NCBI RefSeq assembly: GCF_002075885.1
Contig: NZ_MDET01000045.1
Coordinates: forward strand, 62,001-126,000
Length of the DNA: 64,000 nt
Source: Manganibacter manganicus
GTDB taxonomy: Bacteria; Pseudomonadota; Alphaproteobacteria; Rhizobiales; Rhizobiaceae
Direction: 5' to 3'
Shown: one piece after another, positions 45,458 to 55,589 of the stretch
Layout: every line of letters starts with the position of its first letter
How positions within the stretch are numbered: position 1 is the first letter of the stretch
Translations under genes and position numbers: made by a program
The notes under the pieces: generated by a model
What the model saw: only the letters and a program-made list of their open reading frames with translations
The model's database searches: none
Told to the model about the DNA's origin: nothing

Positions 45458-46335
45458 CGCGCTTGCTCCGCGATTTGCGTAAACAGGCGCATGGCCATGC
45501 GTACCGCACCGCCGAGCGCATCGTCCAGCGCCGGGCGCAACATGGCTCGGTGACGCTCGGAAAGGCGCGGTGCATAGAGCGGTGCCAGGCCGCCAAGCAG
45601 GCACAGCGGGTCTTGTGAAACCAGATTGAGCGCAGCAAGTGCGGCTTCGACATCGGCAACCGCCTTGTCGATGATCCACAGCGCCACCGCGTCCCCATCG
45701 GCGGCATATTCAAACACTTTCGGAGCGAAGCCACCGAAATCGCCGGGCACGGCGCGCGTGGTGAATTCCACCACGTCCTGCGGGTTGTAGCGGAATACCG
45801 CCAGCATTGCCTGGGTAAGCGGGGAGCCTTCGCGCACACCGTCATGGGCCAGCAGGGTTTGTTCCAGCAGGTCACGACCGATGCGCGCGCCGCTGCCTTG
45901 GTCGCCGACCTGAAAGCCCCAGCCGCCGATGGCGCGGGCCTTGCCGTTCTTGCGCGCCATATAGGCGGTACCGGTGCCCAGCACCGCAATCGCTCCATCA
46001 CCGGGACCGACCGCGCCTTCAAGCGCGATACCAGCGTCGCTCTCGACGCGGCTCGCGGCGAAAGGCAGGATCGCTTCGAGCTGTTGTGCATAGGTGCCGA
46101 CATTGGCCCCTGCGAGGCCGAGTATGGCGGGCGTCACCGCCATCAGGGCCGGATCATGACCGGCTTCGACGAAGGCAAGCCGGGCTGCCTCAACGATATT
46201 GTTGCGGGCGCCGGTCAGGTCGGTGCGGATATTGGCTGCGCCGCTCACGCTGCGCGCCAACACGACGCCATCCGCAGTTGCAAGGGCTGCCCTGCAACTG
46301 GTGCCGCCGCCATCGATGCCGAGCACGAAATTCAA
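45454..46335 (-). CDS. BadF/BadG-family ATPase, probable N-acetylglucosamine kinase
   Basis: A 293-residue ASKHA-fold kinase. Phosphate-1 motif LGIDGGGTSCRA is at residues 4-15, AILGLAGANVG and GDGAIAVLGTGTAYMA are the central motifs, and the phosphate-2-like GGWGFQVGDQGSGARIG follows. I take a TTG start at 46335, because GAGGAGGA lies 6 nt upstream and the fold begins at once; a GTG at 46326 is an alternative. It phosphorylates imported GlcNAc (or glucosamine), needed because entry by ABC transport, unlike PTS, leaves the sugar unphosphorylated. First gene of the overlapping operon. Confidence 0.85.
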   Translation of the reverse strand: MNFVLGIDGGGTSCRAALATADGVVLARSVSGAANIRTDLTGARNNIVEAARLAFVEAGHDPALMAVTPAILGLAGANVGTYAQQLEAILPFAASRVESDAGIALEGAVGPGDGAIAVLGTGTAYMARKNGKARAIGGWGFQVGDQGSGARIGRDLLEQTLLAHDGVREGSPLTQAMLAVFRYNPQDVVEFTTRAVPGDFGGFAPKVFEYAADGDAVALWIIDKAVADVEAALAALNLVSQDPLCLLGGLAPLYAPRLSERHRAMLRPALDDALGGAVRMAMRLFTQIAEQAR

Positions 46336-46646
46336 GGGAAATCCTCCTCGACGCCAATGATACCAATAAAATACCATTAGCCAAGAGTTTAATTTGCACG
46401 AGGCGTGGTCAGCGCGGTTTCGATTGAAATTTACTGGTATTCCAAGAGCTTCGGTGGAAAATTCAATCAAACGTTAATGCGTGTGGACAAGTGGTATTTT
46501 TTTGGTATTGTTTCATAAGTGGAGGATCTCAGATGCAGGAATGCGCACCGACATGCCGATCCTTTCATGCATTGAAGGGAGCGGGAGGTGCAGGCCTCCC
46601 ATCTCGTCAAAACCGAGCCTGACAAAGCTCAACAGGGAGACTGAGC
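46336..46646. promoter_or_regulatory. Divergent amino-sugar promoter region with two TGGTAT direct-repeat operators
   Basis: This 311-bp gap separates the kinase operon from the transporter operon. Reading toward each gene there is TGGTAT-N5-TGGTAT: TGGTATTTTATTGGTAT on the minus strand (46376-46360) and TGGTATTTTTTTGGTAT on the plus strand (46492-46508), identical in 16 of 17 positions. A lone TGGTAT lies at 46435-46440. The 11-bp period places both half-sites on one DNA face. The GntR protein encoded next door is the likely binder. No other feature was seen here. Confidence 0.65.
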
Positions 46647-47906
46647 ATGACCACCAAACTTCTCACGGCATTGCTTCTGGGCGCCAGTGTTCTGGGTTAC
46701 GCCGGCGCGGCCTATGCCGACGACGTGACGCTGACCATCGAGAGCTGGCGAAATGACGATACGCAGATCTGGCAGGAACAGATCATTCCGGCTTTCGAAA
46801 AGGCCAATCCGGGCATCAAGGTAACGTTTGCAGCAGCCGCGCCCACTGAATACAACGCCGCCCTCAATGCCAAGCTGGCGGCTGGCTCGGCCGGCGACCT
46901 CATCACCTGCCGGCCTTTCGACGCCTCGCTCGACCTTTATGACAAAGGCTATCTCTCACCCCTCAACGATCTGAAAGGCATGGCCAATTTCTCCGAGGTC
47001 GCCAAGGTCGCGTGGCAGACGGACGACGGCAAGACGACCTTCTGCGTGCCGATGGCATCGGTCATCCACGGCTTTATCTATAACACCGAAGCTTTCGACC
47101 AACTCGGCATCAAACCGCCGAAGACGCATGACGAATTCATGGCGGCGCTGAAGAAGATCAAGGATGACGGCACATTTATTCCGCTGGCCATGGGTACCAA
47201 GGACCAGTGGGAAGCCGCCACCATGGGCTGGGAGAATATCGGCCCTAACTACTGGCATGGCGAGGAAGGCCGCAAAGCGCTGATCGCTGGCACGGCCAAG
47301 TTGAGCGATCCGGAATTCGTCGAGCCGTTCAAGATTCTTGCCGGTTGGGCACCCTATATGGGCGACGGATTCCAAGCTCAGTCATACCCTGATAGCCAGA
47401 ACCTGTTCACGCTTGGCCGCGCCGCCATCTATCCGTCCGGTTCGTGGGAAATCTCGGTGTTCAACAAACAGGCTCAGTTCAAGATGGGCGCCTTCCCGCC
47501 GCCGCTGCCCAACGAGGGCGACAAGTGTTACCTTTCCGACCAGCCGGACCACGCAATCGGCATGAACGCCAAGACCAAGCATCCCGAGGAGGCCAAGAAG
47601 TTCCTGGAATGGGTCGCTTCCCAGCAGTTCGCCGAGCTTTACGGCAACGCACTGCCCGGCTTCTTCCCGCTGACCAATGAAAAAGTCGAGCTCAAGGACC
47701 CGCTGGCCAAGGAATTTTTGAGCTGGCGCCAAAACTGCGAGCCAACGCTACGCGCGACCTATCAGATCCTGTCGCGCGGAACGCCGAACCTCGAAAACGA
47801 GGTCTGGGTGGAATCGGCCAATGTCATCAACGGGATCGACACGCCTGAAGCAGCCGGCAAGAAACTGCAGGACGGCCTGGATAGCTGGTACAAGCCGGCG
47901 AAATAG
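46647..47906 (+). CDS. Sugar ABC transporter substrate-binding protein (amino-sugar locus)
   Basis: A 419-residue SBP_bac_1-family periplasmic protein. Residues 1-24 form a Sec signal (GASVLGYAGAAYA-DD). The mature part has LTIESWRNDDTQIWQEQIIPAFEKANPGI, the usual opening, and later RAAIYPSGSWEIS and the DHAIGMNAKTKHPEEAKKF segment. The ATG follows CAGGGAGA. It lies first in a CUT1-type import operon, divergent from the GlcNAc catabolic genes. GlcNAc or chitooligosaccharide as ligand is inferred. Confidence 0.9.
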   Translation: MTTKLLTALLLGASVLGYAGAAYADDVTLTIESWRNDDTQIWQEQIIPAFEKANPGIKVTFAAAAPTEYNAALNAKLAAGSAGDLITCRPFDASLDLYDKGYLSPLNDLKGMANFSEVAKVAWQTDDGKTTFCVPMASVIHGFIYNTEAFDQLGIKPPKTHDEFMAALKKIKDDGTFIPLAMGTKDQWEAATMGWENIGPNYWHGEEGRKALIAGTAKLSDPEFVEPFKILAGWAPYMGDGFQAQSYPDSQNLFTLGRAAIYPSGSWEISVFNKQAQFKMGAFPPPLPNEGDKCYLSDQPDHAIGMNAKTKHPEEAKKFLEWVASQQFAELYGNALPGFFPLTNEKVELKDPLAKEFLSWRQNCEPTLRATYQILSRGTPNLENEVWVESANVINGIDTPEAAGKKLQDGLDSWYKPAK

Positions 47907-47947
47907 GACGCGGCCTGCCTGCTCCCTTTGAAGAATTGTGAAAGAAT

Positions 47948-47994
47948 GAACGGGGCGGGGTCGGTGCCTCTCGACATTGACCTCCGCCCCGTTC
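47948..47994 (+). repeat. Stem-loop between binding-protein and permease genes
   Basis: GAACGGGGCGG (47948-47958) and CCGCCCCGTTC (47984-47994) form a perfect 11-bp stem around a 25-nt loop, 41 bp after the binding-protein stop. There is no T-run. Such hairpins in ABC operons commonly protect the upstream mRNA or attenuate readthrough, giving excess binding protein; that function is inferred. Confidence 0.6.
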
Positions 47995-48100
47995 GCAACA
48001 ACACTGTATCGGGTCGTATTCTCTCTCCTTGAAGGAGGTGGACAGGGCAGCGCCAAGCCGCCGGGATACGGCAAGACCTGATCGGCCGGGAACCAAGATC

Positions 48101-49033
48101 ATGGCTACAGAAGCGACAATGAAAAAGCCGCCCCGCCGGTGGCATATCGGCGTCTTCCTTCTGCCTGCCTTCCTGATCTATACGGCGATCATGATCCTGC
48201 CGCTGGCCGGCACGCTGCAGTTCTCGTTGTTCCGCAACATCGACCAGCACCAGACTTTTGTCGGGCTGGAAAATTTCCGCACGCTGTTCGGCGACCCGCG
48301 ATGGGCCGACGGTTTCTGGAACGCGCTCTACAACAATGTCATCTTCTTCATCATCAACATGCTGGTGCAGAACCCGGTCGGCATCCTTTTAGCGGCGCTG
48401 CTGTCGAGCTCGAAGCTCCGCTTCTCGGCGTTCTACCGCACGGCGATCTTCGTGCCGACGATACTGTCCTTCGTCATTGTCGGGTTCGCGTGGAAACTCA
48501 TTCTTTCACCCCTATGGGGCGTGGCGCCGGACCTGCTCAACATGATTGGCCTGAAAAGCCTGTTCTCCCCATGGCTCGGCATGGAAAAATCCGCGCTGGT
48601 TACGATCAGCCTGATTTCGGTCTGGCAGTTTATCGGCATCCCGATGATGTTGATCTATGCGGCGCTGCTGACCATTCCCGACGAGGTGATCGAGGCGGCC
48701 GAATGTGACGGCATTACCGGCATGTCGCAATTCTGGAAGATCAAACTGCCGCTGATCCTGCCTTCAATCGGCATCATCTCGATCCTCACCTTCGTCGGCA
48801 ATTTCAACGCCTTCGACCTGATCTACACCGCGCAAGGCGCGCTCGCCGGGCCGAATTATTCGACCGACATACTGGGCACCTTCCTCTACCGCGCCTTCTT
48901 CGGCTTCCAGTTGCAGATCGGCGATCCGAACATGGGGGCGGCGATTGCCACCATGATGTTCCTCATCATCCTCGTCGGCGTCGGCATCTATCTGTTCTTC
49001 GTCCAGACGCGGCTGCGCCGCTACCAGTTCTGA
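48101..49033 (+). CDS. Sugar ABC transporter permease, MalF-type (amino-sugar locus)
   Basis: A 310-residue CUT1 permease with six predicted membrane segments, starting RWHIGVFLLPAFLIYTAIMILPLAGTLQFSLF. The EAA loop is EVIEAAECDGITGMSQFWKIKLPLILP (about 205-231). ATG 48101 has only a moderate site (CGGGA). An earlier TTG at 48029 lies in the same frame, but its extension looks unlike the family. Partners: the following permease and ATPase genes. Confidence 0.9.
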   Translation: MATEATMKKPPRRWHIGVFLLPAFLIYTAIMILPLAGTLQFSLFRNIDQHQTFVGLENFRTLFGDPRWADGFWNALYNNVIFFIINMLVQNPVGILLAALLSSSKLRFSAFYRTAIFVPTILSFVIVGFAWKLILSPLWGVAPDLLNMIGLKSLFSPWLGMEKSALVTISLISVWQFIGIPMMLIYAALLTIPDEVIEAAECDGITGMSQFWKIKLPLILPSIGIISILTFVGNFNAFDLIYTAQGALAGPNYSTDILGTFLYRAFFGFQLQIGDPNMGAAIATMMFLIILVGVGIYLFFVQTRLRRYQF

Positions 49034-49076
49034 GGGTCGAGATGACGGCACTGCATCAACATTGCGAAGACGCCCC

Positions 49077-49916
49077 ATGAGCCGTGCGACCTCCTCCCTG
49101 CCGCGCACGGTGGCGGCACATGCCGTTCTCATCGCCTATACGGTGATTGCGCTGTTCCCGGTGCTGGTGATCGTCATCAACTCGTTCAAGTCGCGCGGCG
49201 CCATCTTCCGCACGCCACTGGCCTTGCCGGGACCGCAGACCTTCGACCTGATCGGCTATGCGACCGTGCTGTCGCAGGGCAATTTCCCGCTCTATTTCTG
49301 GAACAGCCTGGTGGTGACGGTCGTCTCGCTGTTCCTGGTGCTTTTGTTCGGCGCGATGGCGGCCTTCGCGCTGTCGGAGTATCGCTTCCGAGGCAACACA
49401 CTAATGGGCCTTTATCTAGCGCTCGGCATCATGATCCCGATCCGGCTCGGCACCGTCGCCATCCTGCAACTCATGGTCGCCAGCGGCCTGGTCAACACGC
49501 TGACGGCGCTGATCCTGGTCTATACCGCGCAGGGCCTGCCGCTCGCCATCTTCATCCTGTCGGAATTCATGAAACTGGTCTCGGCTGACCTGAAAGACGC
49601 CGGGCGCATCGATGGGCTATCGGAATATACGATCTTCTTCAGGCTGGTGCTGCCACTTGTAAGGCCATCCATGGCGACCGTCGCCGTCTTCACCATGATC
49701 CCGATCTGGAACGATCTGTGGTTCCCGCTGATCCTGGCGCCGGCAGAAAATACCAAGACGGTCACGCTCGGCGCACAGTTGTTCCTCGGCCAGTTCGTGA
49801 CCAACTGGAATGCCGTGCTGGCCGCGCTTTCACTGGCGATCCTGCCGGTGCTGATCCTCTATCTCATCTTCTCGCGACAACTTATCCGCGGCATCACCTC
49901 AGGAGCCGTCAAGTGA
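49077..49916 (+). CDS. Sugar ABC transporter permease, MalG-type (amino-sugar locus)
   Basis: A 279-residue CUT1 permease with six membrane segments. It carries [22 protein letters not shown] after the first helix, the conserved [14 protein letters not shown], and the EAA loop [27 protein letters not shown] 49077 is the first good start; the gene ends about 100 bp before the ATPase gene. Confidence 0.9.
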   Translation: MSRATSSLPRTVAAHAVLIAYTVIALFPVLVIVINSFKSRGAIFRTPLALPGPQTFDLIGYATVLSQGNFPLYFWNSLVVTVVSLFLVLLFGAMAAFALSEYRFRGNTLMGLYLALGIMIPIRLGTVAILQLMVASGLVNTLTALILVYTAQGLPLAIFILSEFMKLVSADLKDAGRIDGLSEYTIFFRLVLPLVRPSMATVAVFTMIPIWNDLWFPLILAPAENTKTVTLGAQLFLGQFVTNWNAVLAALSLAILPVLILYLIFSRQLIRGITSGAVK

Positions 49917-50013
49917 CCGGCAACCAAGGCCAGATGCGCACAACACCGCGCCATGCCGCCACCGATCCCGCGAATGGATCATGGTCGCGTCATCAAACTA
50001 TGGGAAACATGCC

Positions 50014-51012
50014 GTGGGCTCACTGAAAATCGAAAACGTCAAGAAGTCGTTCGGCCCGGTCGATGTGCTGAAAGGCATTGACCTTGACGTTTCCGACGGC
50101 GAATTCGTCGTCTTCGTCGGCCCGTCCGGATGTGGGAAATCGACGCTGCTGCGCGTCATCGCCGGGCTTGAGGATGCCAGTTCCGGGCGCGTGCTGATCG
50201 ATGGCGACGACGTCAGCACAACACCGCCCGCCAAACGCGGCATCGCCATGGTGTTCCAGACCTACGCGCTCTACCCGCATTTGACGGTGAAGAACAATAT
50301 GGGACTCGGCCTCAAGCAGGCGGCAACGCCGGCAGCCGAGATCGACAGGCGTATTTCAGCCGCCTCGGCCATGCTATCGCTAGAGCCCTATCTGGCGCGC
50401 CGGCCGGCCGAACTCTCCGGCGGCCAGCGCCAGCGCGTCGCCATAGGTCGCGCGGTGGTGCGTGAGCCGAAGCTTTTCCTGTTCGACGAACCACTGTCCA
50501 ATCTCGACGCGGCACTGCGCGTCAACACCCGCATCGAGATCGCGCAACTGCACCGCCGCCTCAAGGCGACGATGGTTTATGTCACCCACGACCAAGTCGA
50601 AGCGATGACGCTGGCCGACAAGATCGTCGTTCTGAACGCCGGACGCATCGAGCAGATCGGCGCGCCGATGGAGCTTTACAACTCGCCAGCCAACGAATTC
50701 GTCGCCGGTTTCATCGGTTCGCCGAAGATGAACTTCATCGACGGCGCGCGGCTGGGCGAAAGCGTCAAGACCATCGGCATTCGTCCGGAGCATCTTACGG
50801 TCGACACAAAAAAAGGCGCATGGAAGGGTACCGTCGTCCATGTCGAGCATCTGGGCGCCGACACCAATCTCTATCTCGACTGCGAGCAAGCCGGCCTGAT
50901 CACCGTGCGGCTGTTCGGCGCCTTTGAAGCTGCACCCGATGCCATGCTTTATGTTACGCCGACACCCGGCAAGACCTACCGCTTCGGCGAAGATGGCAAG
51001 GCGCTGACGTGA
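50014..51012 (+). CDS. Sugar ABC transporter ATP-binding protein (UgpC/MsmK-like)
   Basis: A 332-residue CUT1 ATPase. Walker [10 protein letters not shown] is near residues 35-43, Q-loop [12 protein letters not shown], signature [14 protein letters not shown], and Walker [14 protein letters not shown]. The C-terminal 100 residues form the OB-type regulatory domain ([12 protein letters not shown]). The likely start is GTG 50014, where family alignment begins and GGGAAA lies upstream; an ATG 33 nt earlier is possible. Last gene of the import operon, convergent with murJ. Confidence 0.9.
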   Translation: MGSLKIENVKKSFGPVDVLKGIDLDVSDGEFVVFVGPSGCGKSTLLRVIAGLEDASSGRVLIDGDDVSTTPPAKRGIAMVFQTYALYPHLTVKNNMGLGLKQAATPAAEIDRRISAASAMLSLEPYLARRPAELSGGQRQRVAIGRAVVREPKLFLFDEPLSNLDAALRVNTRIEIAQLHRRLKATMVYVTHDQVEAMTLADKIVVLNAGRIEQIGAPMELYNSPANEFVAGFIGSPKMNFIDGARLGESVKTIGIRPEHLTVDTKKGAWKGTVVHVEHLGADTNLYLDCEQAGLITVRLFGAFEAAPDAMLYVTPTPGKTYRFGEDGKALT

Positions 51013-51025
51013 ACCGTGTCGCGGC

Positions 51026-52597
51026 TTAAAGTTTCGAGCCGCGCCGCATGTTGCGGCGGATCATGGCGAGATCGGCGCCGCCAATGGCGAAGGCCAACAC
51101 AAAATAGATGACAGCCCCCGCGCCGCAGAGCAGGGCGAGCGCCGCACCCTTTGTCAGCAACCTTGCCGAAGACGACAATTCGGGCGCAAACCATTGCGCG
51201 CCGAAATAAAGCGCGGCCGCCATCACCGCCGTTGCCAGGAAAAGGCGCGGGATGCGCTTCATCAGTGCCGCATCGCGCTGCCAATGGCCACGCTTCACCA
51301 AACCGGCGAGCAGCATGGCCGCGTTGATCCAGCCGGCTAGCGCCGAAGCCACCGCAATACCCGGCGCCCCCATCGACGGAAACAGTATCAGCGCGGTGGC
51401 GAGATTCACCGCCACCGAAATCGCGGCGAAGATCATCGGCGTCTTCGTATCCTCACGCGCGAAATAGCCGGGCGTAAACGCCTTGATGAGAACGAAGGCC
51501 GGCAGGCCGATGCCGAAAATGGCGAGGATCGACGCCACCACTGGCGTCGAATTGTTGGCAGCGAAGGCGCCGCGCTCATAAAGCAGGCGCACGATCGGCT
51601 CCGAAATCACCAGCAGGGCCGCAGCCGCCGGCAGAGTGAGAAACAAAGTGAATTCCACGGAGCGGTTTTGAAGATTGTCGGCCTCGACGCGGTTTCCGGC
51701 CTTCAGCGCCCGCGCCAGTTCCGGCAACAGCACGATCGCCACGGCAATGCCGACCACGCCGAGCGGAAGCTGATAGACCCGGTCGGCGAGCGCTAGCGAG
51801 GAAACGGCGCTTGCTTGCGTCGAGGCGATGGCGGTACCAACCACCTGATTGATCTGGGTAATGCCGCCGGTGACGGCCGCCGGCAGCGCCAGCAGCAGCA
51901 AGCGCCGCACATTGGGTGTTATGCGCGGCCTTCGAAAGCCGATGCGCACGCCGGCATGGCGCACGGCGACCCAAAGGATGGCAAGTTGCACGACACCGGC
52001 CGCCAGCACGCCCCATGCCATGGCATGCCCTACCTCTAGCCCCTTGGCGCCGTTGCGCCAGGCATTATAGAGTACACCGATAAGAATCACATTGAGGAAC
52101 ACCGGCGCGATGGCCGCGGCGAAATAGCGGCGGAGCGAATTCAGCATGCCGGCCATCATGGCTCCCAGCGACATGCACACCAGATAGGGAAACATGATCG
52201 TCGCCAGCCGCACGGTCAGATCATATTTCTGGGGGTCGTTGGCGAATCCCGGCGCGATGATGGTGCTGACCAGGAGCGGCATGGCCAATTCCATGATGAG
52301 GGTCAGCCCCAGAAGCACGGTGAACAAGACGCCAAACACTTCTTCGGAAAAGCGCCGCGCGCCATCCAGCCCGCCGGCCTCGATTTCCTTGGCGAACAGC
52401 GGCACGAAAGCGGTATTGAAAGCGCCTTCGGCAAACAGGCGACGGAAGGTGTTGGGAAACTGGAAAGCAGCATAAAAAGCATCGGCGATCGGCCCGGTGC
52501 CAAGTGCCGCCGCCATCAACATCTCGCGAGTAAATCCGAGGATGCGGCTTGCCAGCGTGCCCGAGGCAACCGTGGCGAATTTCTTGATAAGGCTCAT
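51026..52597 (-). CDS. murJ: Lipid II flippase MurJ
   Basis: A 523-residue MOP-superfamily membrane protein with about 14 helices that moves lipid II across the inner membrane for peptidoglycan synthesis. Motifs: [50 protein letters not shown], and the later [27 protein letters not shown]. Conserved arginines of the central cavity are present in these stretches. ATG 52597 overlaps the glnD stop by 4 nt. Confidence 0.95.
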   Translation of the reverse strand: MSLIKKFATVASGTLASRILGFTREMLMAAALGTGPIADAFYAAFQFPNTFRRLFAEGAFNTAFVPLFAKEIEAGGLDGARRFSEEVFGVLFTVLLGLTLIMELAMPLLVSTIIAPGFANDPQKYDLTVRLATIMFPYLVCMSLGAMMAGMLNSLRRYFAAAIAPVFLNVILIGVLYNAWRNGAKGLEVGHAMAWGVLAAGVVQLAILWVAVRHAGVRIGFRRPRITPNVRRLLLLALPAAVTGGITQINQVVGTAIASTQASAVSSLALADRVYQLPLGVVGIAVAIVLLPELARALKAGNRVEADNLQNRSVEFTLFLTLPAAAALLVISEPIVRLLYERGAFAANNSTPVVASILAIFGIGLPAFVLIKAFTPGYFAREDTKTPMIFAAISVAVNLATALILFPSMGAPGIAVASALAGWINAAMLLAGLVKRGHWQRDAALMKRIPRLFLATAVMAAALYFGAQWFAPELSSSARLLTKGAALALLCGAGAVIYFVLAFAIGGADLAMIRRNMRRGSKL

Positions 52598-55401
52598 GGA
52601 GCGACGTTTTCCGCTGTCTTCGTTTTGGTGGTCCGCTCGGCTGCCGCGCCTTCCAGCGTGGCGAGCAGGCGTTTGCGGATAGCCGAGATGCGCGTCGGAT
52701 TCTCGATCTTCTGGCCAGTCAGATCGGTGACGTAGAACGTATCGATGATCTTCTCGCCAAATGTGGTGATGTGCGCCGAGGCGATGTCGAGTGAAAGATC
52801 GGACAGCACGCCGGTAATTTCAGATAACAGGCCGGTCCGATCCAACCCTTCGACCTCGATGACCGAAAAGCGATTGGACAGCGTGTTGCGGATCTCGGCA
52901 ACAGGCTGGATGCGGAAGGCCCGCGTGCCGCGCTTCGGCCGGGCGCGCTTCTCGATCATCTCCGGCAGCGAACTCTTGCCCGAAAGAACGCTTTCGATCA
53001 GCGTGCCAATCCGCTCGGCGCGGCGGCGCTCATCCTCGTCGCGGTCGAACTCCCGGCTAATCAGGATCGTGTCGAGCGCGCGGCCGTCCGCGGTGGTGAA
53101 GATTTGCGCATCGACGATATTGGCGCTGGCTGCGGCGCAGGCACCGGCAATGATCGACAACAGGCGCGGATGATCCGGCGCAAGCACGGTGATCTCGGTG
53201 ACGGCCTCGAATTCATGCGGGCGGACCATGGTGGCAAGCGCGCGGTCGGCCTTGTCGGTGTCGCGAATGAAGCCGGCATGACGAAGCTGGTCGGGGAGTT
53301 CGACGGTCAGCAGATAATTCTCGTAATGCAGTGCAACCAGCCGTTCGCGCTCGTCACCCGGCCAACCGGCAAGCGCATCGCCAAGCTGATTGCGCGCCTC
53401 GATCGCGCGCTGGCCACGCGACATCTCCGAAAAGCCGCCGGTCAGCAGAAGCTCCGTCTCGAAATAAAGATTGCGGAGGAGCTGGCCCTTCCAGCCGTTC
53501 CATACGCCCGGCCCGACGCCGCGTATGTCGCAGACAGTGAGAATAAGCAGCAGTTTCAGCCGCTCGACCGACTGCACGACATCGGCGAAATCCTCGATGG
53601 TCTTGCGGTCGTTGAGGTCGCGCGTCTGCGCCGTCATCGACATCACCAGATGGTTCTCGATGAGCCAGGCGATCAGCCGTGTATCGGCAGCGGAAAAACC
53701 CATATGCGGGCAGACGCGCCGGGCGATGCGCGCGCCGGCCACGGAATGATCCTCCGGGCGTCCCTTGGCAATGTCATGCAGGAGCACGGCGACATAGAGC
53801 GCGTCGCGATGTTTCCTCAGGCTTGGCATCAGCGAATGCGACAGCGGATGCACCTTTGCATCGTCGCCGCGCTCCAGTTCCGCCAATATGCCGACGCAGC
53901 GGATGAGATGCTCGTCCACCGTATAGTGATGGTACATGTTGAACTGCATCATGGCGACGATCTTGCCGAAATCGGTAATCAGCCTGCCGAGCAGCCCGGC
54001 CTCGTTCATGCGCCTGAGATTATGCTCGGCGAATCGGTCGGAGGTTAAGATGTCGAGAAACAGCCGGTTGGCCTCGGCATTGCGTCTGAGCGTCTTGTCC
54101 ACCAGCCGCAGCGAGCGGGTCAGCAGCTTCAGCGCGTCGGGATGGAACTCCAACCCGTGCCGGTCGGCAAACCAGAACAGGCGAAGAAGATTGACCGGGT
54201 CACGCTCAAAAACCTGACCATCGGCAACGTTGATCCGATGATTGTCGATAACGAAATCCGATGTTCCGGCCAGCTTGCGGCGGCGGCGCTGGAAGGTGAG
54301 GAAAATGCGGTTGAAGCCCGGAACGTGCTTGGCCTGCTCTTCTTCCAGTGCGGCGCAGAAGATGCGCGTCAGATTGCCGACATCCTTGGCGACGAGGAAA
54401 TAGTGTTTCATGAAGCGTTCGACCGCCGAAAGGCCGGGATGGCTGGTGTAGCCCAGCCGGTCGGCGATATCGCGCTGAATGTCGAAATGCAGCCGCTCCT
54501 CGGCCTTGCCGGTGAGGAAATGCAAATGACAGCGCACCGCCCATAAAAAGTCTTCGGCCTTGCGAAACTGACGATACTCGCCGGCCGTGAACACGCCCTT
54601 GCCGACCAGTTCCTCGGCAGTGGGAACCCGATAGAAATATTTGCCGATCCAGAACAGCGTGTGCAGATCGCGCAACCCCCCCTTGCCGTCCTTGACGTTG
54701 GGCTCGACCAGATAGCGACTCTCGCCGCCCTTGGCGTGGCGGGCATCGCGTTCGGCCAGCTTCGCCTGGACATATTCGGGCCCGGTCTCGCTCACCACTT
54801 CCTGATCGAAGCGCGCGACCAGTTCGTCATAAAGCACTTCATCGCCCCAGACATAGCGCGCTTCCAGCACCGCCGTGCGGATGGTGATGTCGTCGCGGGC
54901 AAGACGCAGGCATTCGCCGATGTTTCGGGTGGCGTGGCCGACCTTCAGCTTCATGTCCCACAACATATAGAGCATGTACTCGACGATCTGCTCGCCCCAG
55001 GGCGTCTGCTTGTAGGGCAACAGGAACAGGAGATCGATGTCGGACCCCGGCGCCAGTGTGCCACGGCCATAGCCGCCGACCGCCACCACCGCCATGCGCT
55101 CGGCGGCGGACGGGTTGCGCGCCGGATAAACATGAGCGACGGCGAAATCGTAGAGCGCACGAATGATCTCGTCCATGACGTGGGAGAGGCGCGCGGCACA
55201 GGCGCTGCCGCTGCCATCCTGTCCAAGCAGGGCTTGCGCCGCCTTCATGCCGGCAGCGCGATAATCCTTGAGGATATTCAGCACGCCGGCCCTGACGCCG
55301 GAAGACCCCGCCGCGTCCTTCACGCCGGGCAAGGCGGCAAGCGCGGCGCGCAAGGCCGCGCCGTCGATTATCTCATCCAGCTTGAGTGCGATCCTTGCCA
55401 T
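52594..55401 (-). CDS. glnD: Bifunctional uridylyltransferase/uridylyl-removing enzyme GlnD
   Basis: A 935-residue nitrogen sensor that uridylylates PII proteins when glutamine is low and removes UMP when it is high. The nucleotidyltransferase domain has [19 protein letters not shown] (about 109-127) with catalytic GSDID. The HD hydrolase domain has [14 protein letters not shown] near 540. Two ACT domains, about 731-800 and 843-915, bind glutamine ([13 protein letters not shown]-like and [14 protein letters not shown]). The length is typical of Rhizobiales. glnD-murJ is a conserved pair. Confidence 0.96.
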   Translation of the reverse strand: MARIALKLDEIIDGAALRAALAALPGVKDAAGSSGVRAGVLNILKDYRAAGMKAAQALLGQDGSGSACAARLSHVMDEIIRALYDFAVAHVYPARNPSAAERMAVVAVGGYGRGTLAPGSDIDLLFLLPYKQTPWGEQIVEYMLYMLWDMKLKVGHATRNIGECLRLARDDITIRTAVLEARYVWGDEVLYDELVARFDQEVVSETGPEYVQAKLAERDARHAKGGESRYLVEPNVKDGKGGLRDLHTLFWIGKYFYRVPTAEELVGKGVFTAGEYRQFRKAEDFLWAVRCHLHFLTGKAEERLHFDIQRDIADRLGYTSHPGLSAVERFMKHYFLVAKDVGNLTRIFCAALEEEQAKHVPGFNRIFLTFQRRRRKLAGTSDFVIDNHRINVADGQVFERDPVNLLRLFWFADRHGLEFHPDALKLLTRSLRLVDKTLRRNAEANRLFLDILTSDRFAEHNLRRMNEAGLLGRLITDFGKIVAMMQFNMYHHYTVDEHLIRCVGILAELERGDDAKVHPLSHSLMPSLRKHRDALYVAVLLHDIAKGRPEDHSVAGARIARRVCPHMGFSAADTRLIAWLIENHLVMSMTAQTRDLNDRKTIEDFADVVQSVERLKLLLILTVCDIRGVGPGVWNGWKGQLLRNLYFETELLLTGGFSEMSRGQRAIEARNQLGDALAGWPGDERERLVALHYENYLLTVELPDQLRHAGFIRDTDKADRALATMVRPHEFEAVTEITVLAPDHPRLLSIIAGACAAASANIVDAQIFTTADGRALDTILISREFDRDEDERRRAERIGTLIESVLSGKSSLPEMIEKRARPKRGTRAFRIQPVAEIRNTLSNRFSVIEVEGLDRTGLLSEITGVLSDLSLDIASAHITTFGEKIIDTFYVTDLTGQKIENPTRISAIRKRLLATLEGAAAERTTKTKTAENVAP

Positions 55402-55530
55402 TCCTGCCTTTCGCCCGTTCCAGTCTTAGAACCCGGCGCGCCGGCGGCGTCTATAGCCTGTTTTCATCGTGCTGTGTATGACCCCCTCCCGCGTGAATTC
55501 ATCCGATGGCGGGCCTGCACGCTTTGCCCC

Positions 55531-55561
55531 TTGACCTTCCAGTTACTGGAAGCCCTATCTC
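55531..55561 (+). promoter_or_regulatory. CueR/MerR-type promoter-operator for the second copper ATPase gene
   Basis: TTGACC (55531-55536) and TATCTC (55556-55561) are separated by 19 bp containing the perfect dyad CTTCCAGTTACTGGAAG (55536-55552). The -35, the dyad arms CTTCC/GGAAG and the -10 TATCT are almost identical to the copA promoter at 1776-1806, some 54 kb away. It lies 28 bp before the ATPase ATG. Confidence 0.8.
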
Positions 55562-55589
55562 TGCCCCAACACGAGATTCGAGGCATCAA

